A DNA stretch of 64,000 bases from PMP191F sp047602185 (GTDB lineage Bacteria > Bacteroidota > Bacteroidia > Chitinophagales > Chitinophagaceae): contig JASGHY010000001.1 in the NCBI GenBank assembly GCA_047602185.1, positions 1,116,001 to 1,180,000 of the forward strand, written 5' to 3'. A program made the translations under genes and the position numbers. Positions within the stretch are counted from its first letter, which is position 1. Each line of letters begins with the position of its first letter. Positions 18,203 to 28,066 of this stretch are shown piece by piece. A model generated the notes under the pieces. That model saw nothing but the letters and a program-made list of their open reading frames with translations. It did no database searches and was not told the origin of the DNA.

Positions 18203-21200
18203 TTATTCTTTCACGAACCTGGTGGTTATATTTCCACTGTTGCTGGTAAGCTGCAACATATACACGCCTTTTGCCAGCGTGCTTACAGGTATACTACGGA
18301 TATTGCTGCCTGCCTGTGCTGCAAAATTGCTTTGGTATACCTGGCTTCCCTTACTGTCAAACAAACGAACCTGTACAGCTTCACGTTTTTCAGTAATGTA
18401 CTCAACGGTAAGCGTTGTTTTAACAGGATTGGGATATACAGAAAGGTTGGCAAATGGCTGAGACATATTGATACGTGCAATATTGCCGGTTATTGATTGA
18501 CCATCCAGGTCTGTTTCTTTAACACGGTAATAATTCCAGTTGGCCAGCGGATCGTTATCAGTAAGCTGGTAATCTACTTTGCTGTTACTATTGCCCTGTG
18601 CAGCAACGGTGCCAACAAGATGGTCAAAATTATTGCCATCTGCAGAGCGCCATATTTCAAAGTGACTGGTATTTTGCTCAGAGGCTGTTGCCCATTTCAG
18701 CAGTACTGTGTTTCCTACCTTATAGGCTTTCAGTGGCAACAGTTGTGCCGGCAATGCCGCTGTTACATTTACTGATACCGAATTGCTGCTAACGTTTCCG
18801 CACAATGTTAATGGGTTGTTCTGCAGACTGCTGATAAATGAAGCCAATGAAGTACCTATATAGCTATTAAGCGTTGCCTGGGTTATGATGGATGAATAAG
18901 ATAAGCCATAGATTGTATAGCTGCCTATAGAATACGTTGTTCCATTGCTTAAGTCTGCAGCCGATGCAATTGCTTTGATAAGTCCCGTTGCATTATCTAC
19001 AATTACATAAGCATAACTGAACCCGGCTCCTGGAGCAGTTGGCAGGGTGCTATTGTAAATATTGCCTCCGGCAGGAGGGGTAACTGTAATATTGTATGCT
19101 GCAGGCAATGGAGGTGTTCCTACATCTGCTGTTCCTACGGCGAGCATATATTGTACTCCTGCGGTAAGTGCCACTGTGAAACTATTGGTAAGGCTGATGT
19201 TTGAGGTGGAACTGTTGAATGTTCCACTTGAAACAAGCATGTTGGAACATGTAGCAGACGGGTCAAATGCACTACTATACAAGTTAAACACAATGCCAAA
19301 TGCTCCACTGCTTTTGGTAAATGTATAGTTCCCGGTCACATTCGGGATAAAGCTATATGTGTCATAACCAAAATGCAGGTTGCTGATAATAACGCAACTA
19401 CCTACTGCATTATAATTTACCGAAAGTAAAGTTGCGGGGTCTGTACTTTCCAGAGTGCCTGTTATTGCCACTACCGAGCCATATACGGGAGCCAGTGAAA
19501 GATTTAATGCTGCTGTATTGACCTGTCCCGTTACTGAACCTGCCGGATTCAGTGAACCGCCGGCTGCCCCGCATGATGAAGTAAGGATGATATTACTTCC
19601 ATTAATATTAAAAAAGATATTGTTACCTGCTTTTACCATAATACGTCCAAAGCTGGTAGGCAAGCTGGGGATTACTATATTTTCAGTGCCGTCATTTGCA
19701 GTACCTGATGAAAGCGTATAAGGATATGTATTGCCGCCATCGGTAGAAAAAAGGATATCTACTGTAGGGCAATTGACAGGTGCTACGTTTGTATTAGCTA
19801 CATTCCAGGTAATAGTTGCTGTATTGGTACCATTGGCTGTCCAGGTGGTTGCTGTGGATTGTGAGGTAACTGTAAATGGTCCGGAAGCAGCATTAGTGGT
19901 AACAGCAATGGATGCCTGTCCGGTACAGCCTCCGCCGGCAGCTTCGTCACGTACCATGTCCTGGAAATTCATCGTTCTGCTTACAGAAGGTAATACTTCA
20001 TACGGGTGTGCTGCACCTGTAACCAGGTAGGTAAGTTTAGGGAAATAGCGGAATGTATCGGTAGTTGGTGGATAGGACCGGAAGTTCGGACCACTTGTAT
20101 TGGTAGCTGATGGTGCAGAAGATGTGATAACACCTGCATCCATCTGCTCCCAACAGTGATATAGTGTATTGCCATTCGCGTCGCTGGCAGAAGAAGCCAG
20201 TCTGAATGGCGTAGAGGCTGGTATAGTATAAGATGCTGCCGGTACTGTAACTACCGGCGCGGTATTGGTTGAAGCACTGGTAACAGGGCAGGCACTGCTT
20301 ACTGCAAAACTGCTGATCTGCAGAATATTGCCACCGTGAAAATACAGGTCTGAATTAAACTGGTAGTAGTTGCCTGTACAGGTACCTGCATAAGCCATGA
20401 TGGTAGAACCTCCGCCGGGTTCCCAGGCAGAAGAGGCTGTTGGATTACCTGCGCAAAGTCCATTGTTTGCCGCAAATGAGTGTGTGGCGCTGAACTGGTG
20501 ACCAATTTCATGTGCTACAGTGCCAGTAAATACCGGACCTTGCGGGCCGGGAAGAGGATTAGAGCCTGTGCCAAAAGTTATACCTGCTGCAGCCATACCT
20601 TTAAATGAGTTATTGCAGGTTGAGTTTAACCTGGCTAAACCACCACTCCAACCATAATTCAATACAATGCCCAGGTCAAAATTGGCAGAACCAATTGCAC
20701 TTGTAATCGTAGTGTGATTGCTTTCGAGAGTAGCAGTTGGTGAACCAGAGGTAGGAGATGGGACAGTGATATAGGGGTCTGCCAATGAATCGGTAAATAA
20801 AATGCTGTTATTGGTTACAAGCGTGAATCGTATGGCGAGGTCTCGTTCGTAAATGGCCGTTACATCATTGATCAATGTGGTAATATAAGTAAGTGCATTA
20901 GCCTGGCTGCCTGCCCAATATGTATATTCTCCTGTTGCCGCCACTGCCAGCTTGTAAGTACGAAGCTGGCAATCTCCGGCCAATACAGAACCTCCTCTCT
21001 GGCCATTGGCTACCATATCCTGTACACCACATTGTAGTGGCTCCGTAATGGGAACATCCTTTACACGATATACTATGTGTATGTCAGGATAGGCATCGCC
21101 CAATGGAGAAATGTAGAGGCTGCCTTCATTGGTGAAAAACAGGCCTGTAATACCTGTTGGTGTAATGGTGATACGGCCCTTTAAGTTATGTGAGGCAGGA

Positions 21201-21562
21201 TCGGTTAACTCGTAGGTCTTTACAGAAGCGTTTTGTGATTGCAGTGCTTCTGACACCAGAGGGGATTCGATCAGCGATGTGTTAAGCATCGTACCATCCG
21301 GTAAAGGCAATGGGAATTGTACATTGGAAACACCTGTACGTGCTTTGGGATCTTCCAGGGGGGCCTGTCGTTGAAGTGATGTGGCTATCGCCCGGTTTAG
21401 TTTTACCAGTCTGAATTGCTTGGGTAACTGTGCGCTACGGGCATTGGTATAGCCCCGGGCTTGTGAAGCATCGGCTTCTGACCATAAGTTCTTTTGAGAA
21501 AAAGCAGTAACAGTAAAGCACAAGGATACAATTAGTACCAGTAGTCGTTTATTCATAAGCAT
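18203..21562 (-). CDS. Secreted reprolysin-like metalloprotease with T9SS sorting domain
   Basis: A 1119-residue exported enzyme. A signal peptide (about residues 1-22, ending TAFSQ) is followed by a propeptide-like part, then a metzincin catalytic domain with HEIGHQFSATH at 351-361 and a downstream IMAYAGTC Met-turn, the layout of reprolysin-like (M12B-type) proteases of Bacteroidota. The middle has Ig/beta-sandwich-like segments. The C-terminal 75 residues, starting LSVYPNPVKTTLTVEY and ending ITTRFVKE, are a clear T9SS type A sorting signal, so the protein should be exported by the Por machinery and attached to or released from the surface. It likely digests extracellular protein. Confidence 0.92.
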   Translation of the reverse strand: MLMNKRLLVLIVSLCFTVTAFSQKNLWSEADASQARGYTNARSAQLPKQFRLVKLNRAIATSLQRQAPLEDPKARTGVSNVQFPLPLPDGTMLNTSLIESPLVSEALQSQNASVKTYELTDPASHNLKGRITITPTGITGLFFTNEGSLYISPLGDAYPDIHIVYRVKDVPITEPLQCGVQDMVANGQRGGSVLAGDCQLRTYKLAVAATGEYTYWAGSQANALTYITTLINDVTAIYERDLAIRFTLVTNNSILFTDSLADPYITVPSPTSGSPTATLESNHTTITSAIGSANFDLGIVLNYGWSGGLARLNSTCNNSFKGMAAAGITFGTGSNPLPGPQGPVFTGTVAHEIGHQFSATHSFAANNGLCAGNPTASSAWEPGGGSTIMAYAGTCTGNYYQFNSDLYFHGGNILQISSFAVSSACPVTSASTNTAPVVTVPAASYTIPASTPFRLASSASDANGNTLYHCWEQMDAGVITSSAPSATNTSGPNFRSYPPTTDTFRYFPKLTYLVTGAAHPYEVLPSVSRTMNFQDMVRDEAAGGGCTGQASIAVTTNAASGPFTVTSQSTATTWTANGTNTATITWNVANTNVAPVNCPTVDILFSTDGGNTYPYTLSSGTANDGTENIVIPSLPTSFGRIMVKAGNNIFFNINGSNIILTSSCGAAGGSLNPAGSVTGQVNTAALNLSLAPVYGSVVAITGTLESTDPATLLSVNYNAVGSCVIISNLHFGYDTYSFIPNVTGNYTFTKSSGAFGIVFNLYSSAFDPSATCSNMLVSSGTFNSSTSNISLTNSFTVALTAGVQYMLAVGTADVGTPPLPAAYNITVTPPAGGNIYNSTLPTAPGAGFSYAYVIVDNATGLIKAIASAADLSNGTTYSIGSYTIYGLSYSSIITQATLNSYIGTSLASFISSLQNNPLTLCGNVSSNSVSVNVTAALPAQLLPLKAYKVGNTVLLKWATASEQNTSHFEIWRSADGNNFDHLVGTVAAQGNSNSKVDYQLTDNDPLANWNYYRVKETDLDGQSITGNIARINMSQPFANLSVYPNPVKTTLTVEYITEKREAVQVRLFDSKGSQVYQSNFAAQAGSNIRSIPVSTLAKGVYMLQLTSNSGNITTRFVKE

Positions 21563-21710
21563 TGGTTTTGTTTAAAGGCTATTGTTTGTTGAGCACTGCC
21601 GCAGGCAGGTGCAAAACGGTTTTCATAGCGCTAAAAACAAATATATACACAGTTGTATGACTGCATATAACGGATAAACTGAACTGGTGTTGTGCCGGAC
21701 TAAAGGCTAA

Positions 21711-22118
21711 TTATTTTCGTGGCGATACCTGTGGGTATGGTGGAATCAACTTTTGTGAACGGTAGGGGTTGGGTATATAGTTTCTGAACGTGGGATCTGG
21801 TTGATAATCAGGCATACTGGCTACCTGTTTCATATCCGGTACCAGGCAGGGCATATTATCAGGCTGCATCGTATACACTTTTCCGCGACTGGTCTGGTGT
21901 GAATAAACAGCCTGTGCCAGTGTTATTGATCTGCCATTCAATAATAACCGGGCAATTTTACTGCTATCAATAATAGCAGGTCGTTTTCCAATTGTATCAG
22001 GTTGGGCAAATGTAAGCCTGATACTGTTATTGGGATTGCCAGATAATTTGTCTTTTCCCTGTGCGTAGGAAAAAGAGGCAGATAAGATAAAGAGCGTTAC
22101 TGTTAATCCTGATCTCAT
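21711..22118 (-). CDS. Small secreted protein of unknown function
   Basis: About 135 residues, beginning with a convincing signal peptide (MRSGLTVTLFILSASFSYAQ). No family is recognised; the mature part is rich in Pro, Gln and Asn and ends PPYPQVSPRK. A longer start, a GTG at 22163, would add 15 residues in front of the signal peptide and begins two bases after the pgi stop; I prefer the ATG because it places the hydrophobic core correctly. It follows pgi on the same strand and may be read through from it. Confidence 0.6.
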   Translation of the reverse strand: MRSGLTVTLFILSASFSYAQGKDKLSGNPNNSIRLTFAQPDTIGKRPAIIDSSKIARLLLNGRSITLAQAVYSHQTSRGKVYTMQPDNMPCLVPDMKQVASMPDYQPDPTFRNYIPNPYRSQKLIPPYPQVSPRK

Positions 22119-22165
22119 AACCGGGTATTTCACAGTACGATGCAATACCTGTCCAAGATACACAA

Positions 22166-23830
22166 TTATTCCTTCATTTTTTTCCAGGCGTTTATCAGGC
22201 CGTTGGTAGAGGCGTCGTGCGAGGTAACTGGCTTATCATCCTGTAACTCCGGTAATATTTTATTAGCCAGTTGTTTACCCAGTTCCACGCCCCATTGGTC
22301 GAAGCTGAAAATGTTCCAGATAACGCCCTGTACAAAGATCTTGTGTTCGTACATCGCTATCAACTGGCCCAGTGTAAATGGCGTTATTTTCTTTACCAGG
22401 ATAGAGTTGGTGGGTCTGTTACCTGCAAATTCTTTGAAAGGAACCAGTGCTTCCACCTCTTCAGGCTTTTTGCCGGCTTTTGCAAATTCGGCTTCTACTT
22501 CTTCTGCTGTTTTGCCGTTCATCAGTGCTTCTGTCTGTGCAAAGAAGTTGGACAACAGTTTGGGATGATGATCGCCTACAGGATTATGACTGATGGCCGG
22601 TGCAATAAAATCGCAGGGGATCAGTACAGTGCCCTGGTGGATCAACTGGTAAAAAGCATGCTGTCCATTGGTGCCGGGTTCGCCCCAGATCACCGGACCT
22701 GTGCTGTAAGTAACAGGTTTGCCTTTGCGATCTACACTTTTGCCATTGCTTTCCATATTCCCCTGCTGGAAATAGGCAGCAAAGCGGTGCATATACTGGT
22801 CGTAAGGTAATATAGCTTCTGTTTGTGTTCCAAAAAAGTTGGTGTACCAAAGGCCAATGAGCGCCAGTATCATTGGTACGTTCTTATCGGCTTCAGTATT
22901 GCGGAAATGAAGGTCTGTTGCATGTGCGCCCCTGAGCAATTGTTCAAAATTATCGTAACCAACAGTGAGGGCAATGGAGAGGCCAATAGCACTCCATAAA
23001 GAGTAGCGGCCGCCAACCCAATCCCAGAACTCAAACATATTGGCTTTGTCTATACCGAATTTAGTAACCTCTTTTTCATTGGTAGAGAGTGCCACAAAGT
23101 GTTTGGCAACCTGTGTTTCGTCTTTGGCAGCCTGCAGAAACCAATCTCTTGCGGTAAGCGCATTGGTCATGGTTTCCTGCGTAGTGAATGTTTTGGAAGC
23201 GATCAGGAACAGGGTTTCTTCCGGATTTACTTTTGTCAGTGTTTCTACAATATGTGTGGCATCCACATTGGATACAAAGTAAGGTTGAATATTGGCGTGC
23301 CAGTAAGGCTTGAGTGCTTCGGTTACCATAAAGGGACCAAGATCACTGCCACCAATACCTATGTTTACAATATAACGGATCTTTTTGCCGGTATAGCCTT
23401 TCCATTCACCACTGTGTACGCGGCTGCAGAAATCTTTCATCTGCTGCAATACCTTTTCAACATCAGGCATTACGTTATTGCCATTGGAATAAACAGGCTG
23501 ATCAGAGAAATTACGCAGGGCTGTATGTAAAACGGAGCGGCCTTCTGTTTCGTTGATGATACTGCCGGTAAACATGGCTTCGATGGCTTCCTTCACTTCG
23601 CATTCTTCTGCCAGTTGCAGCAGGAGGTCCAGTGTTTTACCGGTAATGCGGTTCTTGGAGTAATCTACCAGGATCTCTTCACCCAGTGGTAAGGAGAATT
23701 TTTCAAAACGTTCGGGGTCTTTCTTAAACAGATCCCGCATATGATGACGGGATGCTTTTTTATAGTGGTCTTTTAACTTCTGCCAGGCTTCTGTATGATG
23801 AGGTTTAACTTTTGGTAACATATTCTGCAT
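22166..23830 (-). CDS. pgi: Glucose-6-phosphate isomerase
   Basis: Interconverts glucose 6-phosphate and fructose 6-phosphate in glycolysis and gluconeogenesis. The 554-residue protein matches the full length of bacterial Pgi (about 550). Family signatures are present: IGIGGSDLGPFMV (sugar phosphate binding), FEFWDWVGGRYSLWSAIG, and GEPGTNGQHAFYQLIHQG, with the catalytic Glu and His. The frame is open for 33 more codons, but that extension overlaps the promoter at 23843 and the T-tract of the neighbouring terminator; starting at MQNMLPKVKP aligns with the E. coli N-terminus. Confidence 0.96.
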   Translation of the reverse strand: MQNMLPKVKPHHTEAWQKLKDHYKKASRHHMRDLFKKDPERFEKFSLPLGEEILVDYSKNRITGKTLDLLLQLAEECEVKEAIEAMFTGSIINETEGRSVLHTALRNFSDQPVYSNGNNVMPDVEKVLQQMKDFCSRVHSGEWKGYTGKKIRYIVNIGIGGSDLGPFMVTEALKPYWHANIQPYFVSNVDATHIVETLTKVNPEETLFLIASKTFTTQETMTNALTARDWFLQAAKDETQVAKHFVALSTNEKEVTKFGIDKANMFEFWDWVGGRYSLWSAIGLSIALTVGYDNFEQLLRGAHATDLHFRNTEADKNVPMILALIGLWYTNFFGTQTEAILPYDQYMHRFAAYFQQGNMESNGKSVDRKGKPVTYSTGPVIWGEPGTNGQHAFYQLIHQGTVLIPCDFIAPAISHNPVGDHHPKLLSNFFAQTEALMNGKTAEEVEAEFAKAGKKPEEVEALVPFKEFAGNRPTNSILVKKITPFTLGQLIAMYEHKIFVQGVIWNIFSFDQWGVELGKQLANKILPELQDDKPVTSHDASTNGLINAWKKMKE

Positions 23831-23842
23831 GTTAATAGATTT

Positions 23843-23850
23843 CAAAAATA
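23843..23850 (-). promoter_or_regulatory. -7 element for pgi
   Basis: On the minus strand TATTTTTG (TAnnTTTG) lies 12 bases before the chosen pgi ATG. The leader would be very short. No well-placed TTG at -33. Confidence 0.5.
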
Positions 23851-23927
23851 GGGAATTACCCACAAGCAACGTGTTAAGAATCAGGGATTTTGATGTATAA
23901 GGTAGTGTTTTTTGTGTGTATAACGAC

Positions 23928-23960
23928 AAAAAGAAGCGGTTCCCCGCCGGGAACCGCTTC
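23928..23960 (-). terminator. Terminator after MscS-like gene
   Basis: On the minus strand a perfect 12-bp stem (gaagcggttccc/gggaaccgcttc) with a 4-base loop is followed by five T residues. It separates the channel gene from pgi. Confidence 0.88.
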
Positions 23961-24051
23961 AGTTACGATGTGCCTGTTAAACTAATCCTGACTCTCCGGA
24001 TGCAGGCAAGTTGCGCTAGTGGGCTTAACCTGTCAGATCGGACCAGGCTGT

Positions 24052-26412
24052 TTATTTTACGATAATGTTATGTTCACGCAATTTGCCATATACCTGGTAG
24101 CGCACTTCACTTTTAACCCAATCGGCCTTGCTTATATTGGTACACCAGAAAGCAATGGTAAGCGTCATTTCATTTTCGTGCACATTGTCCATCAGTACAA
24201 CTGGTTTAGGGCTTTTTAAAACGAAATCGGTCGCTAATGCCGCGTCGGTAATGCAGTCTATTACCTTGTCTTTGTTCTCTGTAGTCTGTACAGTAAATGA
24301 CAGTTCAATTCTTCTTTGTTCATTGGTAAGCGTCCAGTTGGTGATAGATTGAGAAAGGATATCGCCGTTGGGAATAATGATCTCAGCTCCATCTGCAGTA
24401 AGCAGGGTACTGGAGCGGATACCGATCTCTTTTACCCGGCCACTGTGTCCGCTGATCTCTACCGAATCGCCGATCTGTAAGGGACGATCAAAAGCGAGAA
24501 TGATACCTGATACAAAGTTGTTGACGATATTCTGTAAACCCATACCGATACCAACACCTAAGGCACCCAGTACAATGGTGATCTTATCAATAGGCAAACC
24601 GGAGGCTGCTACAGCTAACAGATATCCTGAACACAATACGATCAACCGGGTGATCACCAGCTTAGACCGGCTGTTCTTGTTGATCTCATCATTGTTGCCG
24701 GTATCTCCGAAGAAATAGCTTACATACCGTTGCAACAGGTGTGCTACCCATACGATCAGCAGGAATAGAATGATGCTGCCCAATGAGAAGTTAGCGCTTC
24801 CGATATGAATAGGCGCAGTGAAAATGGCATTGACGATCTTTACCAGTACCGCATACATGCTCATATTGGCTGCGAACATAATGGTCCACAGGAATATGAC
24901 AACGAACAGGATTGGTTTTTGCAAACTATTCAGCACGTTGGTATAGTCGGAGGCTGCTGTAAGGTGGTATTTGATACGGCTTTTTACCAGTTGCAGCAAT
25001 ACCAGTTCCTGTATTACCTGTTTGAATACAGATAATGCCACGGCCTGTGTAATAGCTATAATGGCTGTATTGGAAAGCCCCTGTGCAATGGATACGCGTC
25101 CATACAGATTACAGATGATGGCCAGTACATTCAGTGCAATGTGCACAATGGAAACAATGCGGATAAAACGTGGCAGATACCTGAAGTGTTTTATCTCACG
25201 CATCAGCATTACACCCGCTGCGATTGCAACAACATTGATGGCAATTAAAATGCAACGTTGTGTAGTGTTGAAGTGGAATGTATCTATTACGCCTACACAC
25301 AGTAGTAAAACAATGAAGATGATCCAGGGGACGCGGATGGCTTTTTTCTGTGCAGGCGGTAATACTACCAGTACTGCAATGACAATAATAAGCTGTAATA
25401 ATTCGAAGTAACTCCACGGCGCATAGATGTCAAAGAATGGCATCATGCTGAGTGAAAAAATAAGCAGTGAAAGAAAGCGGTGTTTATTGAGGTATGAGAA
25501 ATAGCTATTGATCGTAGCGGCATCCGGCGAGGCTGCCAGCTTTTTGAAGCTTTTGCGTACCCACCAGAAGAAGAACAGTAGAATAAACAATGGCAACCAG
25601 AAAGTAGTGCCTGAATTCATGCTCATGTAGTAGTTGAGCACTTTTTTGATGTTTACAGAATTGGCCTTTACTGCTTCGGCTGTATTGTTGTTCTTGCTGC
25701 CACCAGGTTGCCACAGGAAATTATAATCACCTTTCAGTTCCTGGATACCGTTCTGTCTTATTTTGTCATCAATGGTATTCAGCATTTCGCCAATGCCAAT
25801 TGATTTCATGGCAAATGCCGAACTCCAGTTATTCAGTGTATCCAGTGAAGCTGTTACCTGCGAATCGGCCTGTGCCCATTTTACCTGTATAGATCTTACA
25901 CGGGAGCGGCGTGAGGATGTATCGCGCAACCTTTCACGAAGGAACTGTGTAAGCACGGTATCGCGTGCAATAGCATACAGGCTGTGCTGTGCATTTTCGA
26001 GCCGGGTGATCTCTTTGGCCAACAGTGCTTTATTGCTTTCGTTATTCTCACGAAACTCCGTAAGCATGCGTTTGTACAGCTGTAAGTTGCGGAGATTGGT
26101 CTTGCTGTTGCCGGTTAGCATTTTGCGTAGTACCGTTATAATTTCACGGTTCTTGTCTGCATCCTGCTTCATTAAGAAAAGGGGATGTCCTATTTCTGCT
26201 TCATCCTGTACATTGTTGATGGTTTGGTAGGCCTTTTCCATGCTGGCCATATAATCACTCCTGGTAAGCTTTGTAGTATCAGAGAGTGTAAAAAATGACA
26301 CAGAGTCTTTGGGAGAAGGTTTATCCTGTGCAAGAAGGTTATTGCTGAAAAGAAGGGTAAATAAACCAATTAACAGAACTGATAACCGTGGTACAGGGCA
26401 AATGGTTTTCAT
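24052..26412 (-). CDS. Large MscS-family mechanosensitive channel
   Basis: A 786-residue inner-membrane channel. A signal peptide (ending NLLAQ) and a periplasmic, largely helical region of about 250 residues precede about eleven membrane helices. The MscS core lies near residues 590-700: GALGVGIGMGLQNIVNNFVSG is the pore-lining TM3, followed by the beta domain (PLQIGDSVEISGHSGRV, IPNGDILSQSITNW). The architecture resembles MscK/YjeP-type large homologues, which relieve osmotic pressure on hypo-osmotic shock. It ends in a strong terminator and appears to be a single-gene unit. Confidence 0.9.
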   Translation of the reverse strand: MKTICPVPRLSVLLIGLFTLLFSNNLLAQDKPSPKDSVSFFTLSDTTKLTRSDYMASMEKAYQTINNVQDEAEIGHPLFLMKQDADKNREIITVLRKMLTGNSKTNLRNLQLYKRMLTEFRENNESNKALLAKEITRLENAQHSLYAIARDTVLTQFLRERLRDTSSRRSRVRSIQVKWAQADSQVTASLDTLNNWSSAFAMKSIGIGEMLNTIDDKIRQNGIQELKGDYNFLWQPGGSKNNNTAEAVKANSVNIKKVLNYYMSMNSGTTFWLPLFILLFFFWWVRKSFKKLAASPDAATINSYFSYLNKHRFLSLLIFSLSMMPFFDIYAPWSYFELLQLIIVIAVLVVLPPAQKKAIRVPWIIFIVLLLCVGVIDTFHFNTTQRCILIAINVVAIAAGVMLMREIKHFRYLPRFIRIVSIVHIALNVLAIICNLYGRVSIAQGLSNTAIIAITQAVALSVFKQVIQELVLLQLVKSRIKYHLTAASDYTNVLNSLQKPILFVVIFLWTIMFAANMSMYAVLVKIVNAIFTAPIHIGSANFSLGSIILFLLIVWVAHLLQRYVSYFFGDTGNNDEINKNSRSKLVITRLIVLCSGYLLAVAASGLPIDKITIVLGALGVGIGMGLQNIVNNFVSGIILAFDRPLQIGDSVEISGHSGRVKEIGIRSSTLLTADGAEIIIPNGDILSQSITNWTLTNEQRRIELSFTVQTTENKDKVIDCITDAALATDFVLKSPKPVVLMDNVHENEMTLTIAFWCTNISKADWVKSEVRYQVYGKLREHNIIVK

Positions 26413-26981
26413 GAATTGAGATTTAGTAAAAGGTGCAACAAAATATTAAACAGGCGATTAACTGGTATTTATTTTATACCAATTGGCTGATTAACTCTAC
26501 AAAATAAAACAAACAGCATCAAAAAAAGAAGCTGGCATTTGTGCCGGCCCCGTAAAGTTTGTTGTATGATGGAAAGTTTCTCTTTGTGTGGAGGTTATAG
26601 GTATTGCAGAACGCTTAACGCTGAATGCCTAACGCGAATACAAGAAAAATGTGCAAATATGCAAATGAACTGATGTGCAGATGGAGAAATTGGGAATCAG
26701 GTATTAGGGAATACAAGCGGCGAGCTTTGAGCTACGAGCCGCGAGGAATACAAGTTGGCAGTTGGCAATTTGCAGTTAAGCCAGTGAATAGTCAATGGTG
26801 AATAGTGAATATGAACTGCGAGCAAATACAGTAAGATCAATTGTTTTTTGATCAAATTTCAAACATTAAATCTCAAATCCGGTATCTGGTATCCAGAAAC
26901 CGGTATCCCATTTCACGTTTGACATTTCACTTTTCACGATTGCCGTCTGTCGGTTCACGATCCTGTAACAGGCTTTGCCAA
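26413..26981. repeat. Intergenic gap with long copy of dispersed repeat family
   Basis: No gene. From about 26600 to 26975 the gap carries the most complete copy of the word mosaic in the window: the aacgctgaatgcctaacgcg-type word, a gtgcaaatatgcaaatg-type word, the ttggcagttggcaatttgca word, the 19-nt core at 26781-26799, the gcgagcaaatacag word and the ttcaaacattaaatctcaaa word, in that order. It ends a few bases after the threonine aldolase stop codon. Confidence 0.75.
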
Positions 26982-28001
26982 TTACATATTCTCAATCACT
27001 TTCACCACTTCCTTTACCATCTCGGGTGTAATATCCAGGTGCAGTACCATGCGGATCTGGGTGGGAGAGAAGGGAATGGCCAGGATATTATTTTCTTTCA
27101 GCCTTGCTGTTACGGTTGATGGCTGGTAAGGCGCACTTACTTCGAAAATGATGATATTGGTTTCAACAGGAAGAATGCTGGCAGTGAATTCTTTCTTAGC
27201 CAATGCTGCTGCAATTGTTTTGGCATGATCATGATCTTCGGCCAGCCTGCTGATATTGTGATGTAAGGCATAAATACCGGAAGCAGCCATAATACCTGCC
27301 TGCCTCATGCCGCCACCAAATACCTTGCGGATGCGTCTTGATTTCCTGATAAATTCTTTAGAGCCCAGCAGGATACTGCCGATAGGGCATCCCAGGCCTT
27401 TATTGAGACAAATAGAAATAGTATGAAACAGTTCACCATACTGTACCGGTGACTCGTTATTGGCCACCATAGCATTGAACAAACGTGCGCCATCAAGATG
27501 CAGGTTCAGTTGATTATTATCACAAACTTCCCTGATCTTTTTGATCTCTTCCATATTGTAGCAACTGCCACCACCACGGTTGGAAGTATTTTCTATGCAA
27601 ACAAGTGAGGTATTGGCTTTGTGTACATCGTTCCTGTTATTGATTGCAGCGCTTACCTGGGAGGCAGTAAAACGTCCGCGATCGCCCTGTAGTAAAGCTA
27701 CCTGTGCACCTGAATTGAATGCAATGCCACCTCCTTCAAACTGGTACACATGTGCTGAAAAATCGCAGATCACTTCATCGCCCGGCTGGGTATGTACTTT
27801 AATGGCAATCTGGTTCGACATAGTACCGGAGGGGCAATATAATGCAGCTTCTTTGCCAAACATGGTTGCTGCCATGTTCTCCAGTTCATTAACGGTAGGG
27901 TCTTCTCCAAAAACATCGTCGCCGGTGGGGGCCTGCATCATGGCCTGTAACATGGCTGGTGTAGGACGGGTAACTGTGTCAGAACGTAGATCTATGAGCA
28001 T
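26982..28001 (-). CDS. ltaE: Low-specificity L-threonine aldolase
   Basis: A PLP-dependent enzyme that splits L-threonine (and allo-threonine) into glycine and acetaldehyde. The 339-residue length is typical. It begins MLIDLRSDTVTRPTPAM, a family hallmark; other signs are the GDDVFGEDPTVNELE motif, HLDGARLFNA (the Asp that contacts the PLP ring nitrogen) and the Schiff-base lysine Lys201 in LNKGLGCPIGS. A longer start is possible 23 codons upstream but would run into the adjacent gene's stop codon and adds residues foreign to the family. Confidence 0.94.
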   Translation of the reverse strand: MLIDLRSDTVTRPTPAMLQAMMQAPTGDDVFGEDPTVNELENMAATMFGKEAALYCPSGTMSNQIAIKVHTQPGDEVICDFSAHVYQFEGGGIAFNSGAQVALLQGDRGRFTASQVSAAINNRNDVHKANTSLVCIENTSNRGGGSCYNMEEIKKIREVCDNNQLNLHLDGARLFNAMVANNESPVQYGELFHTISICLNKGLGCPIGSILLGSKEFIRKSRRIRKVFGGGMRQAGIMAASGIYALHHNISRLAEDHDHAKTIAAALAKKEFTASILPVETNIIIFEVSAPYQPSTVTARLKENNILAIPFSPTQIRMVLHLDITPEMVKEVVKVIENM

Positions 28002-28066
28002 GGTAATAAAATAAAATATGGAATGCGAATTTACGATGTTAGCATGAGAAGCGTAAAACAGTGTGA

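Noticed and set aside
23831..23929. Longer N-terminus for Pgi
   Set aside because: The extension crosses the promoter box and touches the neighbouring terminator's T-tract; the shorter start aligns with known Pgi.
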